From the NCBI RefSeq assembly GCF_025698545.1, contig NC_068569.1, positions 21,328,001 to 21,392,000 on the forward strand: a DNA stretch of 64,000 bases, given 5' to 3'. Position 1 is the stretch's first letter; each line of letters starts with the position of its first letter. Origin of the DNA: Gossypium raimondii. Lineage: Eukaryota > Streptophyta > Magnoliopsida > Malvales > Malvaceae. Positions 49,645 to 61,296 of this stretch are shown here, piece after piece. The notes beneath the pieces are model-generated. The model made no database searches and was not told where the DNA came from. It saw only the letters and a program-made list of their open reading frames with translations. The translations under genes and the position numbers were made by a program.

Positions 49645-49872
49645 AAGGTAAACAAATCTATTTTTGATAAGTCTTAGCAACAATAACATACATTATTATC
49701 AATTATAACAAAGAAAGTTATTTTAAACTTTTGTTAACAAAACTAATTTAGTAATTTAGTTACTAATATAAGTGTTTGACTCTACAATTATATTGTTTTT
49801 TCTCTTTTTGTTGAAAATTTCGGTTGCAATCAACTTTTCGTTTTAGTGTGTAAATAAAACTAACCAACTCTA

Positions 49873-51885
49873 CTAAATAATTACAAATGGAAACTCAACT
49901 ACTTTATCGAACCCAAATTCATCTAACATGTCCTCAGGGAAATTAACAAACAACTGCACCTCTGTATTCCTATTTGAAGCCACCATAGCAAGCCTTTCAG
50001 CAACTTTACTTTTCTCTCTCTGCATACACCTGATTTGCCATTGGACTATAGTTTGTAAAAACAAATGAATCCTTCTTATCAAGGTTGAGGACGAACTGGC
50101 CAAGCAGCTAACCTGCAAAGCTTTAATGAATTCCAAGCTATCCATGTGTATCGACACATTCTTGTACCCCTCTCTTTAAATAATGCCAAAACCATCAAGT
50201 ATCCACAAATTTCAGCTTCAAGAATAGAACGATTCCCAAAATAGTGGTTATATCAACGGATCTATTCTTCATTTTGTTTACATGTAACACCCCTGGCAGT
50301 AGCAAAACATGTTTCTAGCCTAACAGTCGCGTCGGCATATAACGCTTCAAATTTCCTACCAAAGAACGTCCAGAATCAATAACGAGATGTCTAGAGAGGT
50401 GACTCTTATAGGCTGAATTGTACTATTTTTCGAAGCTTCTGAAAATCTTAATAGTTTAAATAAAACCACATGTTATTCCCTAAAAGTAAAAAAGGTTCTT
50501 GTTTTTCCATTTTCATCAAACTTTTAAACAAAAATAACTAGAGAAAAAGATCCACACACACGACATCCACATTGGACATCATAAATTAGTCTCAATCTAG
50601 ATTGGAGCAGAATCAGGGCCGACGGTTTGCAGGCACAATCTGTATCCAAGCCTTTTTTACAGCAGGGAAAACCCTAACCACATCAATTAAATCTTTCATT
50701 TCATGGTTGCACATCTGACAGGACAGACTATGACCAATGCACTACCGTATCCGTTCCAAATAGTTAGAAGATGTTGTTCGAACACAAGCCATAAAAAAAA
50801 GCCACGTTAAGGTCCATGAAAATTCCTTAGCCACCCTTTGTCTTTTCTATTCCATGTACCCTCCATTATAGATCAATAAGCACTCTTGACCAAAAATGAC
50901 CCTACCGAGGTGCGCACCCAATTGATTTTAGCAGGACCAGCCTAAGGGTGGTGAGGGGAATACTCACAACTCTTTTATCAATATCCTTTGGAAACCAAGC
51001 TCTAAATAGTTCTACATTACATATCCCATCCTTAGTTACCATGTCACACAGTAAACAATCAATCATAAGATTGATTTGAGAAGGAACATGATTGAATGAA
51101 CACCAACAGTAGACAAAATTCCTGGTCCAAATAGACCAATATAAATTCTCCCTCGATATGGGTCGTACCTTAGCAAGTCCTCTCCATACGACTGAATACC
51201 TTCCTCGGGCAACACTTTCAGGCACACTCACTTTCATTCCATTCTTCGATCGAAAAACTCGAGCCCATAAGGCAGTATCCTTATACATTTGATTAAACCT
51301 CAATTTTAGCAAAAAAAATAAGCATTCAAAACCTTTAAATCCCTTAGACCTAATCCTCTACAAGCACGAGGTTGACCATTAGAGTCTTAATCAACTAGAG
51401 ACACTCTCCTTCCACCATTACTCGACGCCCATATAAATTATCTTGCCGATCGTTCAGTATACACGCAAACACATTTCGAAATTTACATAGGTTGCATAAA
51501 AATTTTGGTAAAGAAAGAAGAACAAACTAAACAAGAGTAACACTACCTGCCATTGAGAGTTGCTTAGCGCCCCAATTACTCAATTTTCCACGGACCTATT
51601 CTACCACAAACCGTAATGTAGTGTTAGAAAATCTGTTATAGAATAACGGCACTACCCGGTACATTTCAATATCTTGGGCCCTTTCTAAGCCAAGTATACT
51701 ACTTAGCATGTTACTAAGATTATCACCCACTCCTTCAGAGAAGAAAATGTTGGTTTTCTACGCATTGAATCGATGGCCTAAGAAACTACATAAGCGGTGA
51801 AGAATTCCTTTAAGGATTCGAACATGCTTTAAGTCCGCTTTCGAAAAGATTACCAAATCATTTGCAAAGAAAAAATGAGAAAGAG
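49873..51885 (-). mobile_element. LINE ORF2 remnant, unit 14
   Basis: RNase H tail open over 94 codons (50157-49873), with 'HMDSLEFIKALQ' and 'VQWQIRCMQREKSKVAERL'. Open 136-codon zf-RVT-proximal piece (51312-50902). RT (51885-51600) is in pieces. About 18 extra bases ('ctgacaggacagactatg', 50707) are present here, and a similar stretch in units 15 and 17, but not in the left units. Confidence 0.78.
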
Positions 51886-52398
51886 CTGGCCCCATTTAGA
51901 TAGTTTGATTTTAATTTGTTAAAAATAACCAAAGAACTAAATGAATCTGGTGGCTTGGTTTGATTTCAATTTGCTAAGAAAATCATAATACTGCAAAGTA
52001 ACATTATGTTTTTCAACGAATAGAGTAAAATATCTTAGTAATGTCAAGTTAAATGATCTTTGTCTACCCATCTTTTCTTTCCAAATGAATCATTTTTCTT
52101 TCTTGAAGTTCGATAAAGTAATTTTAATAAATTAATATCAAGTAATGTTTTTCCATATTATTTGGGTTTGGTTAGATTATGAGTCCACTTTGAATAGCTC
52201 AAGATTGGAATATTAATAATTCATTAACTTAATGGAATATGAAAAAATGTATATAATTTTACAATGATTATTTAAATTAATTCACAGTTTCAACAGCAAC
52301 ATTAATGGCAATATGCCTACGCCATCAATATTATATTGCATCAATCAAGATAACAAATTCACACATTATTATCTATAAATATTCCCTTATCCTTTTTC

Positions 52399-52992
52399 CT
52401 AATACTCATTTGGATTTTCAAGCTCGAGAGTTGATGTTATCTCATATCCCATTGAGACATAATATTTCATAAATCGATTCCCAGCAAGGAGTCGAGGTGC
52501 TTGAACCTTTGCGTTAATCAGTTCCTTTTCACAATTAGAAATTTCGGGACCTATAACAGCTACATCATAGTTTGCGGTTTGGGGATCTTTAACCAATCCA
52601 GAAGATACCATTTCAAATGATAAGATTGCATATTTGTAAGCCTCAACGCAACAATTAAGAGCTTTCAAAGCCTGAGGAGAACCTGGTTTTTTAATTATTT
52701 CATTATATACATTCAATGTTGCTTTGGCATTTGCTACTCCTAATTTCATAATGAGGGTTCCTAGTTGGGTTGTATCCATTGCCGCAATAACTTTGGGAGT
52801 GGAAAGTGCTTTCAGACAAAACCTGCGATTTTCAACTGCCTTGCCATTGCATAAATTTTCCACTAGTTGCGATGAAGGTACCGGAAGGGAAACATTAGCC
52901 TTTGGAATAATTGCACTTGTTGGCAAAGAAGAAAGCGAAAACATAGATAAGAAAATAACTAAAACTAAGCATAACTGATTTGGAGGAGCCAT
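52399..52992 (-). CDS. PMEI-domain secreted inhibitor, copy 15 (intact, 197 aa)
   Basis: Complete. S26 subfamily. Private changes: M17, V68, V86, G132, K135 and S152. The E135K and E132G changes remove two acidic residues from the loop before the last helix pair and so alter surface charge. All Cys and the sequon are kept. The 3' spacer just downstream (52.1-52.4 kb) lacks the plus-strand frame seen in other units. TATA box about 80 bp upstream. Confidence 0.9.
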   Translation of the reverse strand: MAPPNQLCLVLVIFLSMFSLSSLPTSAIIPKANVSLPVPSSQLVENLCNGKAVENRRFCLKALSTPKVIAAMDTTQLGTLIMKLGVANAKATLNVYNEIIKKPGSPQALKALNCCVEAYKYAILSFEMVSSGLVKDPQTANYDVAVIGPEISNCEKELINAKVQAPRLLAGNRFMKYYVSMGYEITSTLELENPNEY

Positions 52993-53068
52993 TGTCTTGT
53001 TGATTATGATACGAAGATATTTTTAATTACAAATTTTGATCTTGTGATTTTTTTTAATTTCTTTTACT

Positions 53069-53078
53069 ACTTTTTATA
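53069..53078 (-). promoter_or_regulatory. TATA box of PMEI copy 15
   Basis: Minus strand TATAAAAAGT, 77-86 bp upstream of the ATG at 52992. Confidence 0.55.
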
Positions 53079-53330
53079 AAGGTAAAACGAATCTATTTTT
53101 TGATAAGTCTTAGCAACAATAACATACATTATTATCAATTGTAATAATAAAGTTATTTTACAATTTTGTTAACAAAACTAATTTAGCAATTTATTTACTA
53201 ATATAAGCATTTGACGGTATCATTATATTGTTTTTTTCTCTTTTTATTGAAAAGTTTGGTTGCAATCAACGTTTCTTTTAGTGTGTAATTAAAACTAACC
53301 AACTCTACTAAATAATTACAAACGGAAAAT

Positions 53331-55310
53331 CAACTACTTTATCGAACCCAAATTCATCTAACATCTCATCAGGGAAAATAACAAACCCCTGTACCTCTAT
53401 ATTCCTATCTAAAGCCACCTTAGCAAGCCTTTCAGCAACTTTATTCCTGTCTCTCGGAATACACGTCATTTGCTATTGGACTACAGTTTGTAAAAATTAA
53501 TGAATCCTTCTTATTGAGGTTGAGGACGAATTGGCCAAGCTGCTAACCTGCAAAGCTTTAATGAATTCCAAGCTATCCATGTGTATCGACATGTTCTTGT
53601 ACCCTTTTCTCTAGATAATGCCAAAACCATCAAGTATCCACAAATTTCAGCTTCAAAAATAGAACAACTCCCCAAATAGTGATTCTATCCAAGGATCTAT
53701 TCTCCATTTTGTTTACATGTAACACCTCCGGTAGTAGCGAAACATGTTTCCATCCTAACATCCCTGTCGATATATAACGCATCAAATTTCCTACCAAGCT
53801 TACGGAAATCTTAATAGCTTAAATAAAACCCCATATTATTCCCTAAAAGTAAAAAAGGTTCTTGTTTTTCTATATGCGTCAAGCTATTAAACCAAAGTAA
53901 CTAGACAAAAAGATCCCCACACACGACATCCACACTGAAGATCATAAATTAGTCTCCATCTAGTGTACAAGACAATTGGGGCAACATCCACACTGAAGAT
54001 CATAAATTAGTCTCCATCTAGTGTAGAAGACAATTGGGGTAGAATCAGGGCCGACGGTTTGCACGCACATTCTATATCCAAGCCTCTTTTGCAGCAGGGA
54101 AATCCCTCACCACATGAATTAAATCTTTCATTTCATGGTGACACATCTGACAGGACGGACTATAACCAATGCCCTTCCGTATCCGTTCCAAATAGTTAGA
54201 AGATGTTGTTCAAACACAAGGCATAAGAGAAAAAAAAGACACGTTTAGGTCCTTGAAATTTCCTTAGCCACCCTTTGTCTTTTCTATTCCCTCCATTTTC
54301 GATCAATAAGCACTAATGACCAAAAATGACCCGACCTAGATGCGCACCCAATTGATTTTAGCAGGACCAGCCTAAGGGTGGTGAGGGGAATACTCACAAC
54401 TCTTTTATCAATATCCTTTGGAAACCAAGCTCTAAACAGTTCTACATTCCACATCCCATCCTTAGTTACCATGCCACACTGTAAACAATCAATCATAAGA
54501 TTGATTTGAGAAGGCACATGATTGGATGAACACCAACAGTAGACAAAATTCCCGGTCCAAATAGACCAATATAAATTCTCTCTCAATATGGGTCGTACCT
54601 TAGCAAGTCCTATCCAACAGCTTAACACCTTCCTCGTGCCATACTTTCAGGTACCCTCACTTTCATTCCATACTTCGATCGAAGAACTCAAACCCATAAG
54701 GCAATATCTTGAGAGACTTGATTAAACCCTAATTTTAGAAAAAAAATAAGCATTCAAATCCTTTAAATGCCTTAGACCTAATCATCCACAAGTAGGAGGT
54801 TGACAATTAGAGTCTTAATCAACTAGAGACACTCTCAGTCCACCATTAATCGACACCCATATGAATTATCTTACCGATCGTTCAATCTACACGCAAACAC
54901 ATTTCAAAATTTACATAGGTTGCATAAAATAATTTGGTAAAGAAAGAAGAATAGACTAAACAAGAGTAACACTACCTGCCATAGAGAGCTGTTTAGCGCC
55001 CCAATTACTCAATTTGCTATGCACCTATTCTACCAAAAACAACAATGTAGAGTTAGAAACTCTGTTATTGAATAACGGCACTCCCATGTACATTTAAATA
55101 TCTTGGGCCCTTTCTAAGCCAAGTAAACTACTTAGCATGTTACTAAGATCATCACCCACTCCTTCAGAAAATAAAATGTTGGTTTTCAGGGCATTACTCG
55201 ATGGCCTAAGAAACTACATAAGCGGTGATAAATTCCTTTAAAGATCTGTACATACTTTAAGTCCGTTTTCGAAAAGATTACCAAATCATTTGCAAATAAC
55301 AAATGAGAAA
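53331..55310 (-). mobile_element. LINE ORF2 remnant, unit 15
   Basis: RNase H tail (degenerate) from 53331, a 58-bp duplication in the middle, a zf-RVT-proximal piece open at 54628-54284 and RT at about 55310-55020 with stops. About 200 bp around 53.8 kb is missing relative to other units. Confidence 0.75.
53926..54041. repeat. 58-bp tandem duplication in LINE unit 15
   Basis: 'acatccacactgaagatcat' occurs at 53926 and again at 53984; the copies differ by about two to three bases. Confidence 0.85.
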
Positions 55311-55587
55311 GATCTGGCCCCATTTAGATAGCTTGATTTCAATTTGTTAAAAATAACCAAAGAACTAAATGGATTCAGAGGCTTGGTTTTATTTCCATTT
55401 GCTGAGAAAAACAAAATTCTTCAAAGTAACATCAGTTTTTTCCACGGTTAGAGTAAAATTTCTTAGTAATGTTAAATGATCTTTGTCTGCCCATCTTTTC
55501 TTTAGAAATGACTCGTTATTCTTTCCTGAAGTTGAATAAAGTAAATTTCAAAGGATACGGCTTTATCAATTAAGGGGTAATGATACC

Positions 55588-55815
55588 ATGATTTTGTCTT
55601 TTGATAATAAGGGAAAGTTTACTAGTATTTCTGGATGCAAGGAATTGAAAGAAAGCATTAAGGAGAAGGCAATTAAGGAAAGCAATAAATGGAAATGGAG
55701 TACGGAACAAGTAGGGTGGAAGACGGTAAATACTCCTAGATCTTTCTTACAAAAATCTCATCCTAGAACAATAGGTCTAATTATTACAGATTTTAGCAAA
55801 AAGGTCATAAATTGA
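55588..55815 (+). other. Plus-strand frame of unknown origin, unit 15
   Basis: 75 codons from 'MILSFDNKGKFTSISGCK'. Ends at 'KKVIN' through TGG to TGA. Confidence 0.27.
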
Positions 55816-56097
55816 AGAGGTAAGAAGGTTGATATTATTTGGGTTTGGTTAGATTCTGAGTCCACTTTGAATAGCTAAAGATTGGAATATTAGTAATTCA
55901 TTAACTTAATGGAATATGAAAAAAAAAGTATATAACTTTATAATGATTATAACTTTATAATGATTATTTAAATTAATCCACAGTTTCAGCAGCACCAACA
56001 ATGGTAACACGCCTATGCCATCAATATTATATTGTATCAATCAAGATAAAAAAAATTCACACATTATTATCTATACATATTCCCTTAATTTTTTTGC

Positions 56098-56623
56098 CTA
56101 ATACTCATTTGGATTTTCAAGCTCGAGAGTTGACGTTATCTCATATCCCATTGGGACATAATATTTCATAAATCAATTCCTAGCAAGGAGTCGAGGTGCT
56201 TGAACCTTTACGTTAATCAATTCCTTTTCACAATTAGCAACTTCGGGACCTATAGCAACTACATCATAGTTTGCGGTTTGGGGATCTGCAACCAATTCTA
56301 AAGATACCATTTCAAATGATGAGATTGCATATTTTTAATCCTCAACACAACAATTAAGAGTTTTCAAAGCCAGAGGAGAACCTTGTTTCTTAATTATTTC
56401 ATTATATACATCAATGTCGCTTTTGCATTTGCTGCTCCCAATTTCATGATGAGGGTTCCTAGTTGGGTTGTATCCATTGCCACAATAACTTTGGGAGTGG
56501 AAAGTGCTTTCAGACAAAACCTGCAATTTTGAACTGCCTTGCCATTGCTTTACTTTTCTACTAGTTGCGATGAAGGTATCGGAAGGGAAACACTAGGCTT
56601 TGGAATAATTGCACTTGTTGGTA
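56098..56623 (-). pseudogene. PMEI-domain inhibitor, copy 16 (5'-truncated, stops)
   Basis: Lacks the first about 22 codons and the promoter; the gene is cut at about 56623 by the GC-rich element. Internally there is a TAA after 'CVED' (near 56337) and a 1-bp loss near 56410. The C-terminal part and terminal stop are recognisable. It is clearly dead and more diverged than other copies. Confidence 0.85.
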
Positions 56624-56625
56624 AT

Positions 56626-57049
56626 AGACCTGTCCATGGGTTCAAGCAAGACGGCCGACCCGACGGCCGCCCAAATATGGGAGGGTTCGGTAAAAATATA
56701 GGCCCAAATATGGGCTTGGGCAAAACAATGAGGCCTGCTTAAAAATGGGCTAGGCTCTCAAGCTCAACTTTTTGGCCGGGCCTACCAATTCAATATAATA
56801 AATATATATTTTTATTTTTTAATTTTAATTTTAAAATACTTTAAAAATATTTTTATTTTAATTTTTTTATTTTTAAAATATTTTTTTGTGTTTATTAAAA
56901 ATCGGGCCGGGCTGGGCTGGGCTCGGGCTTATTATTTTTTTCCCGGGCCTGGCCTGGGCAAAATTTTAGGCCCATATTTTGGGCTGGGCCGGGCTCGAGC
57001 TTAAGAGTCGGGCCAAAAAAATTTTCCGGGCCCGGCCCATGGACAAGTT
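56626..57049. mobile_element. GC-rich inverted-repeat element (about 0.42 kb), possible MITE
   Basis: Ends are inverted: 'tgtccatggg' at 56631-56640 and 'cccatggaca' at 57036-57045. The flanks consist of repeated 'gggc', 'ccgggc' and 'gggctgggc' motifs around a T/A-rich core (56795-56900). No protein. A non-autonomous DNA transposon (MITE) is the simplest reading, but no target-site duplication can be shown because the right flank belongs to a different part of the unit. Confidence 0.6.
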
Positions 57050-57157
57050 CAACAGCAACAATAATGGCAACACGCCAATGCCATCAATATTATATTATAT
57101 CAATCAAGATAACAAATTCACACATTACAATCTATTCATATTCGTTTAATTTTTTGC

Positions 57158-57751
57158 CTAATACTCATTTGGATTTTCAAGCTCGAGAGTTGATGTTATC
57201 TCATATCCCATTGAGACATAATACTTCATAAATCGATTCCCAACAAGGAGTCGAGGTGCTTGAACCTTTGCGTTAATCAATTCCTTTTCACAATTACCAA
57301 TTTCGGGACCTATAACAGCTACATCATAGTTTGCGGTTTGGGGATCTTCAACCAATTCTGAAGATACCATTTCAAATGATAAGATTGCATATTTGTAAGC
57401 CTCAACGCAACAATTAAGAGCTTTCAAAGCCTGAGGAGAACCTGGTTTCTTAATTATTTCATTATATACATTCAACGTTGCTTTGGCATTTGCTGCTCCT
57501 AATTTCATAATGAGGGTTCCTAGTTGGGTTGTATCCATTACCGCAATAATTTTGGGAGTGGAAAGTGCTTTCAGACAAAACTTGCGATTTTCCACTGCCT
57601 TGCCATTGCATAAATTTTCCACTAGTTGCGATGAAAGTACCGGAAGGGAAACATTAGCCTTTAGAATAATTGCACTTGTTGGCAAAGAGGAAAGCGAAAA
57701 CATAGATATGAAAATAACTAAAACTAAGCATAACTGATTTGGAGGAGCCAT
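57158..57751 (-). CDS. PMEI-domain secreted inhibitor, copy 17 (intact, 197 aa)
   Basis: Complete. S26 subfamily. Changes: I15, M17, L30, L39, K57, V71, G152 and V170. All five mature Cys and the N33 sequon are conserved. TATA box about 80 bp upstream. Its 3' flank is only about 110 bp long before the GC-rich element, because the LINE remnant of the preceding unit has been deleted. Expected to be a secreted invertase or pectin methylesterase inhibitor. Confidence 0.9.
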   Translation of the reverse strand: MAPPNQLCLVLVIFISMFSLSSLPTSAIILKANVSLPVLSSQLVENLCNGKAVENRKFCLKALSTPKIIAVMDTTQLGTLIMKLGAANAKATLNVYNEIIKKPGSPQALKALNCCVEAYKYAILSFEMVSSELVEDPQTANYDVAVIGPEIGNCEKELINAKVQAPRLLVGNRFMKYYVSMGYEITSTLELENPNEY

Positions 57752-57825
57752 TATCTTGTTGATTATGATACGAAGATATTTTTAAATACAAATTTTGATC
57801 TTGTGATTTTTTAATTTCTTTTACT

Positions 57826-57835
57826 ACTTTTTATA
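57826..57835 (-). promoter_or_regulatory. TATA box of PMEI copy 17
   Basis: Minus strand TATAAAAAGT, 75-84 bp upstream of the ATG at 57751. Confidence 0.55.
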
Positions 57836-58083
57836 AAGGTAAAACAAATCTATTTTTGCATAAGTCTTAGCAACAATAACATACATTATTATCATTATAA
57901 CAATAAAGTTATTTTAAAATTTTGTTAACAAAACTAATTTAGTAATTTATTTACTAATATAAGTGTTTCACTGTACAATTAAATTGTTTTTTCTTTTTTT
58001 ATTGAAAATTTCGGTTGCAATCAACTTTTCTTTTGGCGTGTAAATAAAACTAACCAACTCTACTAAATAATGACAAATGGAAA

Positions 58084-60060
58084 CTCAACTACTTTATCTA
58101 ACCAAAACTCATCTAACATCTCCTCCGGGAAATTAACAAAAACATGTACCTCTATATTCCTATCTGAAGCTACCTTAGCAAACCTTTCAACAACTTTATT
58201 CCTCTCTTTCGAAATACACTTGATTTACCATTGGACTATAGTTTGTAAAAACAAATGAATCCTTCTTATCAAGGTTGAGGATGGACTAGCCAAGCAGCTA
58301 ACCTACAAAGCTTTAACGAATTCCGAGCAATCCATGTGTATCGACACATTCTTGCACCCCTTTCTCTAAATAATGGAAAAACCATCAAGTATCTACAAAT
58401 TTTAGCTTCAAAAATAGAACAACTCCCCAAATAGTGGTTATATCCAAGGATCTATTCTCCATTTTGTTTACATGTAACACCCTCGGCAGTAGCAAAACAT
58501 GTTTCCATCCTAACAGCCCCGTCGGTATATAACGCATCAAATTTCCTACCAAAGGACGTTCAGAATCAATAAGAGATGTCTAGAGAAGTGACTCTTATAG
58601 GTTGAATTGTACTATTTTGCCAAGCTTATGGAAATCTTAATAGTTTAAATAAAACCCCATGTTATTCCCTAAAAGTACAAAAGGATCTTATTTTTCCATA
58701 TGCGCTAAGCTATTAAACCAAAGTAACTAGACCAAAAGATCCCCACACAAGACATCCACACTGAAGATCATAAATTAGTCTCCCTATTTTCTAGAAGACT
58801 ATTGGAGCAAAATCCAGGCCGACGGTTTGCAGGCACAATCTGTATCCAAGCCCCTTCTATAGCAAGGAAATCCCTAACCACATGAATTAATTCTTTCATT
58901 TCATGGTGACACATCTGACAAGACAGACTATGATCAATGCCTTTCTGTATCCGTTCCAAATAGTTAGAAGATGTTCTTCGAACGCAAGCCATAAGAAAAA
59001 AAAAGACATGTTAAGGTCCTTGAAAATTCCTTAGCCACCCTTTGTCTTTTCTATTCCATGTGCCTTCCAATATCGATCAATAAGCACTCTTGACCAAAAC
59101 GGACCCTACCGAGGTGTGCACCCAATTAATTTTATCAAGACCATCCTAAGGGTAGTGAGAGGAATACTCACAACTCTTTTATTAATATCCTTTGGAAACC
59201 AAGCTTTAAACAATTCTAGATTTTACATCACATCCTTAGTTACCATGTCACAAAGTAAACAATCAATCGTATGATTTATTTGAGAAGGCACATGATTGGA
59301 TGAACACCAATAGTAGACAAAATTCCCGGCCCAAATAGACTAATATAAATTCTCTCTCGATATGGCTCGTACCTTAGCAAGTTCTCTCCATATGACTTAA
59401 CACCTTCTATATACAATACTTTCAGGCACCCTCACTTTCATTCCATACTTCGATCGAAGAACTCGAACCCATAAGGCAGTATCTTTAGAACTCAATAAGC
59501 ATCCAAATCCTTTAAATATCTTAGACCTAAACCTCCATAGGTAGGAGGTTGAAAATTAGGTCTTAATCAACTAGAGACACTCTCCTTCCACCATTAGTCG
59601 AGGCCTATATGAATTATCTTGCTGATCGTTCAACCTACACGCAAACACATTTCAAAATTTACATTGGTTGCATAAAATAATTTGGTAAAGAACGAAGAAT
59701 AGACTAAACAAGAGTAACACTACCTGCCATAGAGAGCTACTTAGCGCCTTAATTACTCAATTTGCTACGCACCTATTCTACCACAAACCGCAATGTAGAG
59801 TTAGAAACTCTATTATAGAATAACGGCACTCCAAAGTACATTTCAAAATCTTGGGACCTTTTCAAACCAAGTAAACTACTCAGCATGTTACTAAGATCAT
59901 CACCCACTCCTTCAAAAAAGAAAATGTTGGTTTTCTGGGCATTGACTCGATTGCCAAAGAAACTACATAAGCGGTGAAGAATTCCTTTAAGGATCCGAAC
60001 ATACTTTAAATCCGCTTTTGAAAAGATTACCAAATCATTTGCAAAAAAAAAATGAGAAAG
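58084..60060 (-). mobile_element. LINE ORF2 remnant, unit 17
   Basis: RNase H tail from 58084, degenerate middle with a zf-RVT-proximal segment near 59450-59100, and open RT (60033-59773) with 'KADLKYVRILKGILHRLCSF', 'NAQKTNIFF' and 'GVPLFYNRVSNSTLRFVVE'. This is closer to the usual LINE consensus (NAQKTN, YNRV) than the left units. Confidence 0.78.
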
Positions 60061-60308
60061 ATCTGGCCCAATTTAGATAGTTTGATTTCAATTTGTTAAA
60101 ACGAACCAAAGAACTAAATGCATCCAGTGGCTTGGTTTGATTTCAATTTGCTAAGAAAAAAAGTACTGCAAAGGAACATCATTTTTTTTCCACAGATAGA
60201 GTACAATATCTTAGTAATGTCAAGTTAAATGATCTTTGTCAGCCCATCTTTTCTTTACAAATGACTCATTATTCTTTCCTGAAGTTGAATAGAGTAATTT
60301 TTAAAGGA

Positions 60309-60630
60309 TAAGGCTTTGTCAATTAAGAGGTAATGATTCCATAATTTGGTCTATTGATAATAAGGGAAAGTTCACTAGTACTTCTCAATGCAAGGAATTA
60401 AAAGAAAACATTAAGGAGAAGGCAATTAAGGAAAGAAATAAAGCAAAATCGAGTACGGACAAATAGGGTGGGAGATGGTAAATAGTACCAAATCTTTCTT
60501 ACTGAAATCTCATCCTAGAACAATAGGTGTAATTGTTACAGATTTTTGCAAAAAGGTCATAAATGGAAGAGGTAAAAAGGTTGATATTATTTGGGCTTGG
60601 TTAGATTCTGAGTCCACTTTGAATAGCTAA
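60309..60630 (+). pseudogene. Plus-strand frame of unknown origin, unit 17 (extended)
   Basis: The start region is changed to 'IIWSIDNKGKFTSTS' and a base is lost near 60461. The 3' half stays open past the usual stop into 'NGRGKKVDIIWAWLDSES', showing that the ancestral frame was at least 20 codons longer than in the left units. Confidence 0.3.
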
Positions 60631-60828
60631 TGATTGTAATATTAAGAATTCATTAACTTAATGGAATATGAAAAAAATATATAATTTTACAATGATTATT
60701 TCAATTAATTCAGAGTTTCAGCAGCAGCAACAATGGTAACACGCCTATGCCATTAATATTATATTGTATCAATCAAGATAAAAAAAATTCACGCATTATT
60801 CTCTATACATATTCCATTAATTTTTTGC

Positions 60829-61296
60829 CTAATACTCATTTGGATTTTCAACCTCGAGAGTTGATGTTATGCTATATCCCATTGAAACATAATATTTCAT
60901 AAATTGATTCCCAACAAGGAGTCGAGGTGCTTGAACCTTTGCGTTAATCAGTTCCTTTTCACAATTAACAATTTTGGGACCATAATAGCTACATCATAGT
61001 TTACGATTTGGGGGTCTTCAACCAATTTTGAAGGTACCATTTCAAATGATAAGATTGCATATTTGTAAGCCTCAACGTAACAATTAAGAGCTTTCAAAGC
61101 ATGGGGAGAACCTAGTTTCTTAATTATTTCATTATATACATTCAACGTTGCTTTGGCATTTGCTGCTTCTAATTTCATAATGAGGGTTCCTAGTTGGGTT
61201 GTATCCATCGCGGTAATAACTTCGGGAGTAGAAAGTGCTTTCAGGCAAAACCTACGATTTTGAACTGTTGTGCCATTACATAAATTTTCTACTTGT
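60829..61296 (-). pseudogene. PMEI-domain inhibitor, copy 18 (5' end deleted)
   Basis: The first about 41 codons, promoter spacer and part of LINE unit 18 are missing. 'ttttctacttg' of the gene joins LINE sequence 'tcagaagatgttgttcg' at about 61296. Codons about 73-150 are open ('MDTTQLGTLIMKLEAANAK'), and a 1-bp loss near 60980 shifts the end. Confidence 0.85.
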
